A stretch of DNA of 47,939 nt from NCBI GenBank assembly GCA_017694875.1, contig JADIMG010000036.1, forward strand, positions 1 to 47,939. Direction: 5' to 3'. A program made the translations under genes and the position numbers. Shown here in pieces: positions 8,240-16,238 of this stretch. The notes beneath the pieces were generated by a model. That model made no database searches and had not been told where the DNA came from. It saw only the letters and a program-made list of their open reading frames with translations. The DNA is from Candidatus Gallipaludibacter merdavium. GTDB taxonomy: Bacteria > Bacteroidota > Bacteroidia > Bacteroidales > Paludibacteraceae. Position 1 is the stretch's first letter; the number at the start of each line of letters is the position of its first letter.

Positions 8240-8270
8240 TTTGGAGTTCAACCACCTTGCACTATCTTTG
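8240..8270 (+). promoter_or_regulatory. promoter of the EEP-family lipoprotein gene
   Basis: TTTG 8240-8243, 19 bases, TATCTTTG 8263-8270; the ATG follows at 8290. Confidence 0.8.
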
Positions 8271-8289
8271 CTAATCAAAATTTATCACA

Positions 8290-9186
8290 ATGAAAAAATA
8301 TATAACATCCTATCTCATCTCACTACTAGCCTTTTTCCTGTTCTCTTGCAGCACGGACCCATTAGTATTGAATGTAGCCACCTATAATATAAGAAATGCC
8401 AACGCCTACGACTCCCTAATGGGTAACGGCTGGGACAAACGCTGCCCCTATGTCACACAACTGATTTTGTACAACGGTTGGGACATTATCGGCACACAGG
8501 AAGGTCTCTATCATCAATTGGAAGACCTTAAATCGGGCTTGGAGACATACGACTATATCGGAGTTGCACGTGATGACGGCAAACAAAAAGGTGAATACTG
8601 CGCCATCTTGTACAACACCCAACGCATAGAAGCACTTGAAAGCGGCAATTTCTGGCTCTCACTCACTCCCGAAACGCCCAGTCTCGGCTGGGACGCCGCC
8701 TGTATCCGTATCTGTACATGGGGACGTTTCAAGGAAAAAGGCTCTGGCCAAGAATTTTTGGTATTCAATACCCACATGGACCATGTAGGAGTGGAAGCAC
8801 GGATTGAAGGGGCCTATCTGGTAATGGAAAAAATCAAAGAGCTCAGCCATGGCTGCCCCTATATACTGACCGGTGATTTCAATGTCAACCAACATCATCC
8901 ATCCTACAAAACAATAGCCGAAAGTGGAATGGTAAAGGACGCCTACAACCTGGCTGAAATCAAATACACCAACAACGGAACATTCAACGCATTTGACACA
9001 CGACGGTTCACCAAAGACCAGATTGACCATATATTTGTATCCGATGACTTTAGCGTAAAACGCTATGGCATTCTTACAGACTGCTACTGGTCTGTCAACG
9101 AAGCCGACTCACTCAAGACAAGCTACGACGTCCGCTTCCCCTCTGACCATTTCCCTGTTACCGCACTCATTTGTACACAACAATAA
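8290..9186 (+). CDS. endonuclease/exonuclease/phosphatase-family lipoprotein
   Basis: The 298-residue product has the DNase I/sphingomyelinase-like fold signature: VATYNIRNAN after the signal, GTQEG (metal-binding Glu), NTHMDHVG, TGDFNVN and the final SDHFPVTA with the catalytic Asp-His pair. The first 21 residues form a lipoprotein signal peptide ending in LFSCS, so the protein is anchored in the envelope, probably outward facing. Substrate could be nucleic acid, phospholipid or a phosphorylated sugar; the sequence does not decide. It stands alone between its own promoter and a bidirectional terminator. Confidence 0.85.
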   Translation: MKKYITSYLISLLAFFLFSCSTDPLVLNVATYNIRNANAYDSLMGNGWDKRCPYVTQLILYNGWDIIGTQEGLYHQLEDLKSGLETYDYIGVARDDGKQKGEYCAILYNTQRIEALESGNFWLSLTPETPSLGWDAACIRICTWGRFKEKGSGQEFLVFNTHMDHVGVEARIEGAYLVMEKIKELSHGCPYILTGDFNVNQHHPSYKTIAESGMVKDAYNLAEIKYTNNGTFNAFDTRRFTKDQIDHIFVSDDFSVKRYGILTDCYWSVNEADSLKTSYDVRFPSDHFPVTALICTQQ

Positions 9187-9211
9187 GTACATACATCATA
9201 AAAAAACAGAT

Positions 9212-9253
9212 ACAAAAAAGGATGTCCACCATAAGGTAAACATCCTTTTTTGT
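9212..9253. terminator. bidirectional terminator between EEP gene and tRNA-Gln
   Basis: A perfect 14-bp stem (ACAAAAAAGGATGT at 9212-9225 with its complement at 9240-9253) with T-runs on both strands. Its right arm reaches the last base of the tRNA. Confidence 0.8.
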
Positions 9254-9323
9254 TGCCCCACTAGGATTCGAACCCAGACAGACAGAACCAGAATCTGTAG
9301 TGCTACCATTACACAATAGGGCA
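9253..9323 (-). tRNA. tRNA-Gln (anticodon CTG)
   Basis: A 71-nt cloverleaf on the minus strand. Acceptor TGCCCTA pairs with TGGGGCA, with discriminator A. D-arm GTGT/GCAC, anticodon stem ACAGA/TCTGT with loop TTCTGGT (anticodon CTG), four-base variable region, and T-arm CTGGG/CCTAG with loop TTCGAAT. CCA is not encoded (the next bases are CAA). Confidence 0.95.
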
Positions 9324-9341
9324 ATGATTCAATTGCGGCTG

Positions 9342-9372
9342 CAAAGGTACAAGAAAACTTGATACCAGCAAA
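9342..9372 (-). promoter_or_regulatory. promoter of tRNA-Gln
   Basis: Minus strand TTTG (9369-9372), 19 bases, TACCTTTG (9342-9349), about 19 bases before the mature 5' end. Bases 9373-9555 between this and the next promoter hold no gene or clear structure. Confidence 0.75.
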
Positions 9373-9555
9373 AAATAATCCACTATTTTTTCAAAAAAAC
9401 AATTATGCACGCAAGAACACTGCATTTCACAACTTTCGTACCCAACAAAACAAAATCCTTCCCCTCCACCATTTCAACAGAAACCCCTTAAACACCCATC
9501 AACAAAAAAACAGGGATATTTTTCTGATGTACAGCAAAAAAAAGAGTTTCAACTA

Positions 9556-9587
9556 TTTGTAGAATAAAAAGAAAAAGCGTATCTTTG
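9556..9587 (+). promoter_or_regulatory. promoter of the rplM-rpsI ribosomal operon
   Basis: TTTG 9556-9559, 20 bases, TATCTTTG 9580-9587. A leader of about 130 bases separates it from rplM. Confidence 0.8.
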
Positions 9588-9593
9588 CAGTCC

Positions 9594-9724
9594 GTTATTA
9601 TCCAAGTTTATTAACACTGAAGTTTCAAACATAAATGCCTGGATTTGTTCCGATTAGCCTCATTCAATCCAAGCAGGGCTTGATACCGAAGTTTATTATC
9701 TAACAATAAAAACGTTTTAATAAA
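9594..9724 (+). promoter_or_regulatory. possible structured leader of the L13-S9 operon
   Basis: The leader can form TGGATT/AATCCA (9640-9645 with 9666-9671) extended by GCC/GGC (9637-9639 with 9677-9679). This competes with CAAGC/GCTTG (9670-9674 with 9678-9682). The word AAGTTTATTA occurs both near its start and near 9690. Ribosomal protein leaders commonly mediate autoregulation; I do not match this one to a named family. Confidence 0.4.
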
Positions 9725-10180
9725 GTGGACACTTTAAGTTACAAAACCGTCTCAGTTAACAAAGCGACGGCACAAAAAGAATGGGTTGTAGTAGACGCTA
9801 CAGATATGGTAGTAGGTCGTCTCTGCACACGCGTAGCTAAATTACTTCGCGGCAAATACAAACCGAGTTTCACTCCACACGTGGACTGCGGTGACAATGT
9901 AATCATTATCAATGCAGACAAAGTTCGTCTGACAGGAAAGAAATGGACAGATCACATCTACCTTCGCTATACAGGTTATCCTGGCGGACAACGCGAATAT
10001 ACCCCAGCCGACTTGATGGCAAAATCTCCTGAACGCCTCATCAAGAAAGTGGTAAAAGGCATGTTGCCTAAAAACCGTCTGAGCAACCGTTTGCTCGACA
10101 ACTTATATGTGTTTGCCGGTGCAGAACACAACAAGCAGGCACAACAACCAAAAGTTATTGACATCAACGCATTAAATTAA
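9725..10180 (+). CDS. rplM: 50S ribosomal protein L13
   Basis: An early-assembling protein of the large subunit. The 151-residue product contains WVVVDATDMVVGRL near residue 20, LLRGKYKPSFTPHVDCGD and the YPGGQ segment typical of L13. The start is GTG at 9725; the encoded MDTLSYKTVSVNKAT agrees with the usual N-terminus in this order, and no ATG is available nearby. rpsI follows after 10 bases. Confidence 0.97.
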   Translation: MDTLSYKTVSVNKATAQKEWVVVDATDMVVGRLCTRVAKLLRGKYKPSFTPHVDCGDNVIIINADKVRLTGKKWTDHIYLRYTGYPGGQREYTPADLMAKSPERLIKKVVKGMLPKNRLSNRLLDNLYVFAGAEHNKQAQQPKVIDINALN

Positions 10181-10190
10181 TAGAAAGCAC

Positions 10191-10577
10191 ATGGAACAAA
10201 TACATGCCTTAGGAAGAAGAAAAGCGGCTGTAGCCCGTGTTTTCGTTAACGAAGGAAGTGGTAAAATCACTATCAACAAACGTAATTTGGAAGTTTATTT
10301 TCCATCATCGATTCTTCAATATATCGTTAAACAACCACTGAACACTTTGAACGTTGTTGAAAAATATGACATCAAAGTAAACCTTCGTGGTGGTGGTTTC
10401 AAAGGACAAGCAGAAGCATTGCGCTTGGCTATCGCACGTGCCTTGGTGAAAATCAATGCAGAAGACAAACCAGCGTTGAAAGCTGAAGGATTCCTGACAC
10501 GTGACCCACGTGAAGTAGAACGTAAAAAACCAGGTCGTCCAAAAGCACGCAAACGTTTCCAATTCTCCAAACGTTAA
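10191..10577 (+). CDS. rpsI: 30S ribosomal protein S9
   Basis: A small-subunit protein whose C-terminal tail reaches the P-site tRNA. The 128-residue product has ALGRRKAAVARVFV at the N-terminus, LRGGGFKGQAEALRLAIARAL in the middle and the invariant basic tail ending in KRFQFSKR. It is co-transcribed with rplM, the conserved L13-S9 pair. Confidence 0.97.
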   Translation: MEQIHALGRRKAAVARVFVNEGSGKITINKRNLEVYFPSSILQYIVKQPLNTLNVVEKYDIKVNLRGGGFKGQAEALRLAIARALVKINAEDKPALKAEGFLTRDPREVERKKPGRPKARKRFQFSKR

Positions 10578-10589
10578 TGATAACAAACA

Positions 10590-10660
10590 ACTTCCGCTAC
10601 CTCTTTGGGTCTGCGGAAGTTCTGTTGCTTTATCAAAGAGAATAAGTTTAGTATCTAAAC
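10590..10660 (+). other. two hairpins between rpsI and rpsB
   Basis: ACTTCCGC (10590-10597) pairs perfectly with GCGGAAGT (10613-10620), and GTTTAG (10646-10651) pairs with CTAAAC (10655-10660). Neither is followed by a real T-run and no -7 box lies before rpsB. They may be a leader for S2 autoregulation or an RNA-processing site rather than a terminator. Confidence 0.4.
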
Positions 10661-10729
10661 CATGCAGACTTCATGACGAACTACTGTGTGGCTGAATTAA
10701 CAGAATGTAAACACTTAAAATAAGAAAAA

Positions 10730-11572
10730 ATGCCAAGAACAAATTTTGAACAATTATTGGAAGCAGGTTGCCACTTCGGACACCTCAAACGTAAATGGAA
10801 TCCAGCCATGGCTCCATATATCTTTATGGAACGCAATGGTATCCACATCATCGACCTCAACAAAACGGTTGTAAAAATCGACGAAGCTGCTGCTGCGCTG
10901 AAAAACATCGTAAAATCAGGACGTAAGGTTCTCTTCGTTGCTACAAAAAAACAAGCAAAAGACATTGTTGCCGAAAAAGCAAAAGAAGTAGGAATGCCTT
11001 ATATTACAGAACGCTGGGCCGGTGGTATGTTGACTAACTTCCCTACTATCCGTAAGGCAGTCAAGAAAATGGCCAATATCGATAAAATGACCGAAGACGG
11101 CACTTTCGATAATATTTCAAAACGCGAAAAACTTCAAATTTCCCGCCAACGCGAAAAACTGGAAAAGAACCTGGGTTCTATCGCTGACATGGTTCGTCTT
11201 CCGGCTGCATTGTTCGTAGTTGACGTAATGAAAGAACACATTGCTGTACGTGAAGCACAACGCTTGGGTATCCCAGTGTTCGGTATCGTTGACACCAACT
11301 CTGATCCATCTTTGATTGACTATGTAATCCCAGCTAACGATGACGCAACCAAATCAATAGACGTTATCCTCAGCGCTATGGTAGAAGCAATGAAAGAAGG
11401 CTTGGAAGAAAGAAAAATTGAAAAAGCCGATGCTGAAGCTGCTGCTGAACAAACAACAGAAGTAAAAGAACGCAAAACACGCGTTCGCAAATCACGCACT
11501 CAAAAGGAAGATGACGAAGCTATGAACGCACGCGTGGCAGAAAAATATGCTTCTAAAGATTCTGAAGAATAA
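10730..11572 (+). CDS. rpsB: 30S ribosomal protein S2
   Basis: A small-subunit protein needed for S1 binding. The 280-residue product begins with FEQLLEAGCHFGHLKRKWNP and contains ITERWAGGMLTNF and FGIVDTNSDPSLIDYVIPANDDA, all S2 signatures. The C-terminal 50 or so residues are a charged Ala/Glu/Lys-rich tail beyond the core fold. tsf follows 30 bases later, the classic rpsB-tsf pair. Confidence 0.97.
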   Translation: MPRTNFEQLLEAGCHFGHLKRKWNPAMAPYIFMERNGIHIIDLNKTVVKIDEAAAALKNIVKSGRKVLFVATKKQAKDIVAEKAKEVGMPYITERWAGGMLTNFPTIRKAVKKMANIDKMTEDGTFDNISKREKLQISRQREKLEKNLGSIADMVRLPAALFVVDVMKEHIAVREAQRLGIPVFGIVDTNSDPSLIDYVIPANDDATKSIDVILSAMVEAMKEGLEERKIEKADAEAAAEQTTEVKERKTRVRKSRTQKEDDEAMNARVAEKYASKDSEE

Positions 11573-11602
11573 TCAAACTAATCCTACAAAAAGAATAAGA
11601 TT

Positions 11603-12421
11603 ATGGCAGTTACAATGGCTGAAATCTCAAAATTGCGCGGCATGACCGGTGCGGGCATGATGGATTGCAAAAATGCTCTTACCGAAGCCAACGGCGATTT
11701 TGAAAAAGCAATAGAAATTATACGTAAAAAAGGAAAAGCAGTTGCTGCAAAACGTAGTGACCGCGAGGCAGCAGAAGGTTGCGTACTTGCAAAAGCTGAA
11801 AACGGATTTGCCGCTGTTTTGGCTCTCAAATGCGAAACTGACTTCGTTGCAAAAAACCAAGACTTCATCGCTTTGACACAAAGCATCCTTAACGCTGCTA
11901 TGGCCAACAAACCTAAATCACTCGATGAGCTGAAAGCCTTGACCATCGATGGCAGAACCATCAGCGATTTGGTTACTGACCGCTCTGGTATCACGGGAGA
12001 AAAAATGGAGTTGGACTACTACGAATTCCTCGAAGGAGGTACAACTACAGCCTATATCCACCCGGGTAACAAATTGGCCACTATCGTTGCCTTCAAAGAA
12101 GAAAACGCTGACTATGAAACTATCCACGGCGTTGCAATGCAAGTTGCCGCAATGAACCCTATTTCATTGGACCGCGATTCAGTTCCTGCTAAAGTTATTG
12201 AAACAGAATTGGAAATCGGACGCGACAAAGCCCGTCAGGAAGGAAAACCAGAAAATATGCTTGACAAAATTGCTCAAGGACGCTTGAACAAATTCTTCCA
12301 GGAATCTACCCTGTTGGAACAAACATATATTATGGACAACAAAACTCCTATCAAAGACCTGCTGAAAGCAAAAGGTATTACAACTATCGGCTTTAAACGT
12401 GTAACATTGAACCAGGAATAA
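11603..12421 (+). CDS. tsf: elongation factor Ts
   Basis: The guanine-nucleotide exchange factor for EF-Tu. The 272-residue product has the N-terminal UBA-like domain (ISKLRGMTGAGMMDCKNAL), the family signature ALKCETDFVAKN near residue 75, and two core subdomains. It is co-transcribed with rpsB and followed by a strong terminator at 12445-12483. Confidence 0.96.
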   Translation: MAVTMAEISKLRGMTGAGMMDCKNALTEANGDFEKAIEIIRKKGKAVAAKRSDREAAEGCVLAKAENGFAAVLALKCETDFVAKNQDFIALTQSILNAAMANKPKSLDELKALTIDGRTISDLVTDRSGITGEKMELDYYEFLEGGTTTAYIHPGNKLATIVAFKEENADYETIHGVAMQVAAMNPISLDRDSVPAKVIETELEIGRDKARQEGKPENMLDKIAQGRLNKFFQESTLLEQTYIMDNKTPIKDLLKAKGITTIGFKRVTLNQE

Positions 12422-12444
12422 GAAATTACATTCCATAACGATAG

Positions 12445-12483
12445 AGGGGTTGTGTCAAATTGAATCATTTTGGCACAACCCCT
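12445..12483 (+). terminator. terminator after tsf
   Basis: AGGGGTTGTG (12445-12454) pairs perfectly with CACAACCCCT (12474-12483), with extra inner pairs. It is directly followed by a repeat element that has a second copy after the araC-type gene at 23043. Confidence 0.7.
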
Positions 12484-12485
12484 TT

Positions 12486-12604
12486 AAGGTATGTCAGAAT
12501 ATGTAAGATGCAAGGTGCTGAAGGTGAAGGCGCTGGGAGTTTACTGGCGTAAATGACCGAGCCTGAATCCTGATAGCAACGAAGCAGATTGCATATTATG
12601 ACAC
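12486..12604 (+). repeat. structured intergenic repeat, copy 1
   Basis: About 120 bases bounded by an imperfect long inverted repeat: GTCAGAATATGTAAGATGC on the left faces the complement of GCAGATTGCATATTATGAC on the right. A small internal hairpin TTTAC/GTAAA lies near 12540. A related sequence lies at 23043-23160. No gene is present in 12422-12688. Confidence 0.65.
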
Positions 12605-12630
12605 ACCGTCTCTTTTTATTTGGTATAATA

Positions 12631-12661
12631 TTGTCATATTGACTTGATAATTGTACCTTTG
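12631..12661 (+). promoter_or_regulatory. promoter of gltX
   Basis: TTG 12631-12633, 20 bases, TACCTTTG 12654-12661; ATG at 12689. Confidence 0.65.
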
Positions 12662-12688
12662 CATAAAGAAGATTAGAAAAAACAGAAT

Positions 12689-14203
12689 ATGGAAAGAAAA
12701 GTACGTGTGCGATTCGCACCCAGCCCTACCGGACCACTACATATCGGTGGGGTAAGAACAGCATTATACAATTACCTGTTTGCCAAACAACATGGAGGGG
12801 ATTTCCTGTTGAGAATTGAAGACACCGACAGCAACCGTTTTGTGCCAGGAGCGGAAGACTATATTATCGAAGCGCTCAATTGGTTGGGCATAAAAGCCGA
12901 TGAAGGTGTCGGCATTGGTGGAAGCCACGCTCCCTACAGACAAAGTGAACGGAAAGAAATTTACAAGCAATACGTAAAACAGCTTCTTGATGCAGGCAAA
13001 GCATATATCGCATTTGATACACCGGAAGAGCTCGAACAGAAACGTGCGGAAATCAAGAATTTCCAATACGACGCTTCTACACGTATGCAAATGCGCAACT
13101 CACTCTGCATGCCCGCAGAAGAGGTGAAGCAATTGATGGAAAGCGGCCACCAATACGTAGTACGTATCAAAATCGAACCCAACGAGGATGTTATGGTCAA
13201 TGACCTCATCCGCGGTGAGGTGGTCATCAACTCCAGCATTCTGGACGACAAAGTGCTCTATAAATCGGCCGATGAACTTCCCACCTATCACCTGGCCAAC
13301 GTGGTAGATGATTATCTGATGGAAATTAGCCATGTGATTCGCGGTGAGGAATGGTTGCCATCCGCACCTTTGCACGTACTGCTTTATCGTGCCCTCGGTT
13401 GGGAAGACAAAATGCCACGTTTTGCACACCTTCCCCTACTCCTCAAACCCGATGGTAACGGCAAGCTGAGCAAACGTGATGGCGACCGCCTCGGTTTCCC
13501 GGTTTTCCCGCTTGAATGGCATGACCCCAAAAGCGGAGCTATTTCCAGCGGATACCGCGAAGCCGGCTACTTCCCGGAAGCAGTCGTCAATTTCCTGGCA
13601 TTGCTCGGATGGCATGCCGGTTCTGACAAGGAAATATATTCCATGGAAGAACTTATCAAAGATTTCTCGCTGGAACGCGTAAGCAAAAGCGGCGCGAAAT
13701 TTGACTACGAAAAAGGTAAATGGTTCAACCACCAATACCTGCGTGCCAAATCCAACGAGGAACTGGCTGAATTGTTCCAACCCATATTGAAGGAACATGG
13801 CATCACAGCCGATTCCAAAATGGTAGCTACAGTCATGGGATATACCAAAGAGCGGGTCAATTTTATCACCGAACTGTGGGATCAGTGTTCGTTCTTCTTC
13901 GTCGCACCTACAACTTATGATGAAAAAACAGTCCAGAAACGCTGGAAAGCCGACTCTGCACAACACATGAAGATGCTTATCGGAGTACTGGAAGGTATTG
14001 ATGACTTCTCACTGGAAAACACGGAGAAAATAGTACTGCAATGGATTCAAGACAACAACTTGGGTATGGGAGCTGTCATGAATGCATTCCGACTTGCCAT
14101 TGTTGGCATTTCCAAAGGCCCTCACATGTTTGACATTACCAGTGTGATTGGAAAAGACGAAACAATTGCACGCCTGAAACGTGCCATTGAAGTATTGAAA
14201 TAA
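12689..14203 (+). CDS. gltX: glutamyl-tRNA synthetase
   Basis: Charges tRNA-Glu with glutamate in the cytoplasm. The 504-residue product has the HIGH motif in [13 protein letters not shown] near residue 8 and the KMSKS motif as KLSKRDG near residue 258. A full C-terminal anticodon-binding domain is present, unlike the shortened gluQ paralogue. The ATG at 12689 gives [13 protein letters not shown], the normal start. It has its own promoter. Confidence 0.97.
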   Translation: MERKVRVRFAPSPTGPLHIGGVRTALYNYLFAKQHGGDFLLRIEDTDSNRFVPGAEDYIIEALNWLGIKADEGVGIGGSHAPYRQSERKEIYKQYVKQLLDAGKAYIAFDTPEELEQKRAEIKNFQYDASTRMQMRNSLCMPAEEVKQLMESGHQYVVRIKIEPNEDVMVNDLIRGEVVINSSILDDKVLYKSADELPTYHLANVVDDYLMEISHVIRGEEWLPSAPLHVLLYRALGWEDKMPRFAHLPLLLKPDGNGKLSKRDGDRLGFPVFPLEWHDPKSGAISSGYREAGYFPEAVVNFLALLGWHAGSDKEIYSMEELIKDFSLERVSKSGAKFDYEKGKWFNHQYLRAKSNEELAELFQPILKEHGITADSKMVATVMGYTKERVNFITELWDQCSFFFVAPTTYDEKTVQKRWKADSAQHMKMLIGVLEGIDDFSLENTEKIVLQWIQDNNLGMGAVMNAFRLAIVGISKGPHMFDITSVIGKDETIARLKRAIEVLK

Positions 14204-14205
14204 TT

Positions 14206-14334
14206 CAGGTAGTGAGCTAACAACAAACCTGTGTCGGAAAGGCGTTTCCGGCACAGGAAACAGGTGGAACGCCGGACCGGAACCCGCTATAAAGAGGTGG
14301 TTCTGGTAGAGAAGGCAAAAACACCTCTTTTATA
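14206..14334 (+). promoter_or_regulatory. structured leader before metY, candidate riboswitch
   Basis: The 140-base gap between gltX and metY is densely structured. A 13-bp stem (14228-14240 with 14245-14257, one G-U) closes the loop GGCG, which can pair with CGCC at 14270-14273 as a pseudoknot. CAGGT occurs at 14206-14210 and 14261-14265, and both can compete for ACCTG at 14227-14231. ACCGGAACC (14276-14284) can pair with GGTTCTGGT (14299-14307), which excludes the terminator hairpin at 14291-14330. Segments near 14261-14290 loosely recall the cobalamin-riboswitch core (GGTG, AA, CC, CCCGC), but the rest does not fit. Ligand unknown. Confidence 0.55.
14291..14331 (+). terminator. terminator hairpin immediately before metY
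   Basis: AAAGAGGTG (14291-14299) pairs perfectly with CACCTCTTT (14322-14330), with a short T-run, 13 bases before the ATG. It may be the expression platform of the leader above; it also would end transcripts from gltX. Confidence 0.65.
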
Positions 14335-14343
14335 AATTAAGGT

Positions 14344-15630
14344 ATGAAAAAAGATTTGCATTTTGAGACATTACAGGTACATGCCGGATATATTCCCGAC
14401 AAGACCAATTCACGGGTGGCTCCCATCTACCCGACAACAGCATTCGTATTTGACAGTGCTGAACATGGAGCCGATTTGTTCAACCTGGATTTTAAGGAAG
14501 GCCATGCCCCCTACATCTATTCACGCTTGAACAATCCGACCGTCAGCATATTTGAACAACGCATGGCGGCTCTGGAAGGAGGCGTTGCTGCCGTAGCCGT
14601 TTCATCCGGACAATCGGCAGAATTCATCACCATGCTGAGCCTACTACAGGCGGGTGACAATGCCGTTGTATCGCCCTACCTCTACGGCGGTACATATAAC
14701 CAGTTTTTCGTTTCCTTCCAACGTCTGGGAATTGAAATGAGGAAAGCCGACAGCGACAAGGCGGAAGACCTGGAAAAACTGATAGATGAGAAGACAAAGG
14801 CCATCTACGTTGAAAATATAGGCAATCCCTATTTCAACATTCCGGATTTCGAACGTCTGGCAGAACTGGCCCACCGCTACGATATTCCTCTGATTGTTGA
14901 CAACACATTTGGTTGTGGCGGATATCTGTGCCAACCTATCAAACTGGGCGCCGACATTGTTGTAGAATCGGCCACCAAATGGATTGGAGGACATGGAACT
15001 GTAATGGGAGGTATCATTATTGACGGCGGAAGCTATAACTGGAAAAATGGTAAGTTTCCCTTGTTTTCTGAACCATCAGAAGGCTATCACGGACTGGTTT
15101 TCGCTGAAAAATTTGGTAAATCGGCCTTTGCCATGCGCTGTGTAGCCGAAAGTCTGCGTGACTTTGGCCCCTGTCTGAGCCCGTTCAATGCCTGGCAGAT
15201 GCTTCAAGGCCTGGAAACGCTCTCTATCAGAGTGCAGAAAATGTGTGACAATGCCATGCTCCTGGCGGAATGGCTCCGTACGCTGCCGGAAATCAAGTCC
15301 GTAAGCTATCTCGGCCTACCCGACCATCCTTACCATGACTTGGCCACCAAATACCTGCACAATGGCTATGGAGCAGTGCTGACCTTCCGCATGAAAGGAG
15401 GATTGGAAGAAACTGTTCACTTTGTGGAAGGGCTGGAGTTGATTAGCCATCTTACCAATATTGGCGATGTACGTACGCTGATTACCCACCCGGCAAGTAC
15501 CACTCACCGCCAAATGAGTGAAGAGGCACAAAAAGCAGCCGGCGTATATCCCGATATGTTGCGCCTCTCAGTTGGTTTGGAGCATCTGGACGATATAAAG
15601 GATGATATACTACAAGCTTTAAGAAAATAA
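14344..15630 (+). CDS. metY: O-acetylhomoserine sulfhydrylase / Cys-Met metabolism PLP enzyme
   Basis: A cytoplasmic PLP enzyme of the Cys/Met metabolism family. The 428-residue product matches O-acetylhomoserine aminocarboxypropyltransferases, which make homocysteine directly from O-acetylhomoserine and sulfide. It has the N-terminal THxG-like segment LQVHAGYIPDKTN, YSRLNNPTV, SSGQSAEFIT and the PLP lysine in ESATKWIGGHGT near residue 217. Cystathionine synthases and lyases are shorter (about 380-400 residues), so the sulfhydrylase is preferred. The structured leader with a terminator suggests control by a metabolite of methionine synthesis. Confidence 0.85.
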   Translation: MKKDLHFETLQVHAGYIPDKTNSRVAPIYPTTAFVFDSAEHGADLFNLDFKEGHAPYIYSRLNNPTVSIFEQRMAALEGGVAAVAVSSGQSAEFITMLSLLQAGDNAVVSPYLYGGTYNQFFVSFQRLGIEMRKADSDKAEDLEKLIDEKTKAIYVENIGNPYFNIPDFERLAELAHRYDIPLIVDNTFGCGGYLCQPIKLGADIVVESATKWIGGHGTVMGGIIIDGGSYNWKNGKFPLFSEPSEGYHGLVFAEKFGKSAFAMRCVAESLRDFGPCLSPFNAWQMLQGLETLSIRVQKMCDNAMLLAEWLRTLPEIKSVSYLGLPDHPYHDLATKYLHNGYGAVLTFRMKGGLEETVHFVEGLELISHLTNIGDVRTLITHPASTTHRQMSEEAQKAAGVYPDMLRLSVGLEHLDDIKDDILQALRK

Positions 15631-15654
15631 TTACGAACCTAAAAATTTACGATC

Positions 15655-15960
15655 ATGGAAGAGAAAAAAGAAAATCAATTCAACATTGAATTGCCGGCAG
15701 ACGTATCTGAAGGCATCTATTCAAATTTAGTGCTGATATCTCACTCTACATCGGAATATATTCTTGATTTTATTAGAATCATGCCCGGGAAACCGAAAGG
15801 AACAGTAAAGTCACGCATCATCATGACACCGGAACATGCCAAACGCCTGATGCTCACACTTCAGGACAACATTGCCAAATACGAGCAAATGAATGGAAAA
15901 ATCAATATCCACGACAAAGGTCCTGTAGCGCCAATGGGATTTGGCGGTGGAGAAGCATAA
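15655..15960 (+). CDS. DUF3467 family protein
   Basis: A 101-residue cytoplasmic protein of the DUF3467 family, recognised by NIELPADVSEGIYSNLVLI near the N-terminus and RIIMTPEHAKRLMLTLQDNI in the second half. The Gly-rich C-terminus (MGFGGGEA) is typical. Function is unknown. It lies 24 bases after metY and before a strong terminator, so it is on the same transcript, which may be coincidental. Confidence 0.85.
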   Translation: MEEKKENQFNIELPADVSEGIYSNLVLISHSTSEYILDFIRIMPGKPKGTVKSRIIMTPEHAKRLMLTLQDNIAKYEQMNGKINIHDKGPVAPMGFGGGEA

Positions 15961-15993
15961 CAGTCAAGAATCAAAATCCATAGAACATTTTAC

Positions 15994-16031
15994 ATAAAAG
16001 GGATTTGTCCACAAAGACAAATCCCTTTTAT
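15994..16031 (+). terminator. terminator after the metY-DUF3467 transcript
   Basis: ATAAAAGGGATTTGTC (15994-16009) pairs perfectly with its complement at 16016-16031, ending in a T-run. Confidence 0.8.
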
Positions 16032-16090
16032 AATGCGTAATAGTCAAGCAGAACCTTTCGGTATTTAGCCACATTTATGGCCAAAACAAA

Positions 16091-16118
16091 GGTGTGCCAG
16101 ATTCACATCTGACACACC
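16091..16118 (-). terminator. terminator of the efflux operon
   Basis: GGTGTGCCAGAT (16091-16102) pairs with ATCTGACACACC (16107-16118) with one mismatch. On the minus strand it is followed by TTTGTTTT. Bases 16119-16238 hold nothing else recognisable. Confidence 0.6.
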
Positions 16119-16238
16119 CACACAAACACTACACTAATTTAGGAGAATAACGTCTTGTTTAGTCAAAGAAACAATATCTCAAACTCATGAGAAAATGATA
16201 ACACAATAGTAAATAGAAAAAACTTCATTTCTCTGCTA

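Noticed and set aside
14206-14300. Cobalamin riboswitch
   Set aside because: GGTG, AA, CC and CCCGC occur in the right order, but the flanking helices and the rest of the consensus are missing and a different pseudoknot is favoured. Kept as an unnamed candidate.
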